Positions 62,677 through 64,000 of a stretch of DNA of 64,000 bases are shown here, in pieces; position 1 is the stretch's first letter, and every line of letters begins with the position of its first letter. The position numbers were made by a program, and so were the translations under genes. The notes below the pieces were generated by a model. It was given only the letters and a program-made list of their open reading frames with translations. It did not search any database and was not told where the DNA came from. The stretch spans positions 186,001-250,000 of the forward strand of contig CBDDJS010000001.1 in NCBI GenBank assembly GCA_965229785.1, given 5' to 3'. This DNA comes from JAWPMT01 sp965229785. Its GTDB lineage: Bacteria; Bacteroidota; Bacteroidia; Cytophagales; Cyclobacteriaceae.

Positions 62677-64000
62677 ATGGGATTTTCCGCCCATCGTTAT
62701 ATAATTTTCTTGCCTGAAAAGACAAACACTGAAGTGTATAATGGCTTAGGCATAGCTTTGAAGAGATCGATTGCCAGCTTGATCCTGGGGATATTTTTAT
62801 CCTATCCTGGAACAGCGCAAAATGAGAAACTGATCGACTCCCTGCGACTAGTTTTAGAAACCTTGTCGATTGGAACTCAACAAGTGGACATCTATGTGCA
62901 ATTAGCGGCGGAGTATCGCAATTCCGATTCGGTCAATACCATGATATATGCGAATCAGGCCACCGAATTAGCGGTCAAGCTTGGCTACAAACAGGGTGAA
63001 ATTGACGCCTTGACGCAAATTGCCTGGATCAACCTGACCCTTAGCCACTTCAAGACAGCAGAGAAACATTTTCAGCAAGTACTTCAGAACTCTGAGGAAA
63101 TCGAATATCAAAAGGGCATTGCTGAAGGGTTAAATAATCTGGGGGCCATCAATGTCAGGCTGAGCCGCTATGAAGAGGCACTGACTTACTATCTAAGGGC
63201 ATTGACCGTGGGTAGGGCCAGTGGTACGCAGAAAGAGATCACAGCGAGCCTCAACTACATTGGAGACATTCATCGGCTTCAGGGCAACCTGGATGAGGCA
63301 TTGAAATATTATCTGGAAGCACTTGAACTCATCGCGGATGATAAAAAGATGCTGGCCAATACCTACAACAACATAGCGATGGTCCATGACCTTAAGGGAG
63401 ATTATGAAATGGCCCTGGAATATTATCATCAATCGCTGGACCTTGAGGAGGAACTGAATTATAAGGTAGGAGAGGCTGGACTAAACAATAACCTTGCGCT
63501 TGTCCATAAGCGGATGGGTCAATATGATAAAGCCCTGACCTATGGATTTCGCTCACTAGCCATCTTTGAAGCAATGGGCGTGAAAGCATATACGGCTTAC
63601 CCTATGCTGACTTTATCCGATATCTACATGGACAAGAAAGAATGGACCACTGCCAAGGTTTACCTGACCAAAGGATTAGGTCTTTCTCAGGAAACGGATA
63701 TAAAGGAGAATATCAGATTCGCAGCGGAAGGGCTGTCAAAAGTGGAACGAGCTTTGGGTAACTATAAAGCGGCCTATGAATACCATGTTTTATTCAAGCA
63801 AATGTCCGATAGTCTGGAGAATAAGACGCAAACTGAAAAAATAGCGCTTTTATCGGCCGAGTATGAATTTCAGCTCGAGAAGGATTCTCTGCAATTTGCG
63901 AATGAAGCGGCGATGTTGGCCATGAAGAAGGACGTAGAAAAGGCAAATGTACTTCGCAATGCGATCATTGTAATAGCAGTGCTATTGCTTTTACTGATCG
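62677..64000 (+). CDS. TPR-repeat sensor protein (3' end outside window)
   Basis: The frame is open from ATG 62677 to the end of the window (441 codons visible). A TTG at 62758 would give a cleaner signal peptide (LKRSIASLILGIFLSYPGTAQ), and the 27 residues before it look non-coding, so the start is uncertain. After the signal come about seven TPR units (EGLNNLGAINVRLSRYEEALTYYLRAL type cores with A, Y, A positions), then a coiled coil and a membrane helix (NAIIVIAVLLLLLI) at the very end. This is the same plan as the N-terminal half of the TPR kinase at 24797, so the missing part is probably a histidine kinase or LuxR-type DNA-binding domain. Confidence 0.85.
   Translation, partial: MGFSAHRYIIFLPEKTNTEVYNGLGIALKRSIASLILGIFLSYPGTAQNEKLIDSLRLVLETLSIGTQQVDIYVQLAAEYRNSDSVNTMIYANQATELAVKLGYKQGEIDALTQIAWINLTLSHFKTAEKHFQQVLQNSEEIEYQKGIAEGLNNLGAINVRLSRYEEALTYYLRALTVGRASGTQKEITASLNYIGDIHRLQGNLDEALKYYLEALELIADDKKMLANTYNNIAMVHDLKGDYEMALEYYHQSLDLEEELNYKVGEAGLNNNLALVHKRMGQYDKALTYGFRSLAIFEAMGVKAYTAYPMLTLSDIYMDKKEWTTAKVYLTKGLGLSQETDIKENIRFAAEGLSKVERALGNYKAAYEYHVLFKQMSDSLENKTQTEKIALLSAEYEFQLEKDSLQFANEAAMLAMKKDVEKANVLRNAIIVIAVLLLLLI

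Noticed and set aside
62531..62725. Minus-strand frame of 64 codons
   Set aside because: It overlaps the start of the TPR sensor gene and has no recognisable product or leader.

Overview
The window looks like a chromosome segment from a gliding-type or marine member of the Bacteroidota, most likely order Cytophagales. The evidence is several giant secreted proteins ending in type IX secretion (T9SS) sorting domains, MBG-repeat adhesins, a fused ResB/CcsA cytochrome c maturation protein, sensor kinases with TPR or propeller sensor domains, ECF sigma factor / anti-sigma pairs, and one -7 element of the Bacteroidota TAnnTTTG type. I see no tRNA, rRNA, CRISPR array, transposase or integrase. The taxonomic placement is inference.

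Layout. 1-6924 is the 3' part of a giant MBG-repeat T9SS adhesin. 7133-7357 holds an ECF-type promoter followed by five hairpins and a terminator, which I read as an unannotated small RNA. 7404-12684 holds an AraC-type membrane regulator flanked by gene remnants, an FG-GAP/ASPIC protein, a serine beta-lactamase-like lipoprotein and a TolB-like propeller protein. 12816-23619 (minus strand) is a tightly coupled seven-gene operon: CcsBA, a di-heme cytochrome b, a membrane-anchored ferredoxin/FAD oxidoreductase, a 20-heme and a 16-heme c-type cytochrome, an outer-membrane beta-barrel and an OB-fold lipoprotein. Together these form a plausible route for electrons from cytoplasmic NAD(P)H to the outer membrane. 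23908-28166 holds a sulfotransferase and a TPR histidine kinase convergent with a response regulator. 28460-31906 is a G8-domain T9SS protein. 32348-43687 pairs a protein with an S74 intramolecular chaperone domain with a second giant MBG adhesin (about 3170 aa). 43688-46255 holds another ECF-type promoter, a micro-ORF between two hairpins, an ECF sigma factor, and an anti-sigma protein that carries its own outer-membrane barrel. 46556-49675 is a propeller sensor kinase. 49779-58756 (minus) is an operon of two beta-helix proteins and a 2332-aa T9SS protein. 58940-60005 (minus) is a second ECF sigma factor with a four-helix membrane partner. 60138-64000 holds an amidohydrolase, a small outer-membrane protein and a TPR sensor that runs off the end.

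How it fits together. Five intergenic sites share the pattern ARGCAACY-N16-CGTCYRGGCR with identical spacing, a classic ECF sigma promoter layout. They precede the small RNA after giant adhesin 1, the cytochrome operon, the sulfotransferase gene, the S74/giant adhesin 2 operon, and the micro-ORF upstream of the ECF sigma gene. The simplest reading is one ECF regulon, probably controlled by the sigma factor at 44113 and its dual-membrane-spanning anti-sigma partner. It would join surface adhesins, a small RNA, sulfation and a multiheme electron-export chain. The sites were found by reading the sequence; assigning them to this sigma factor is inference.
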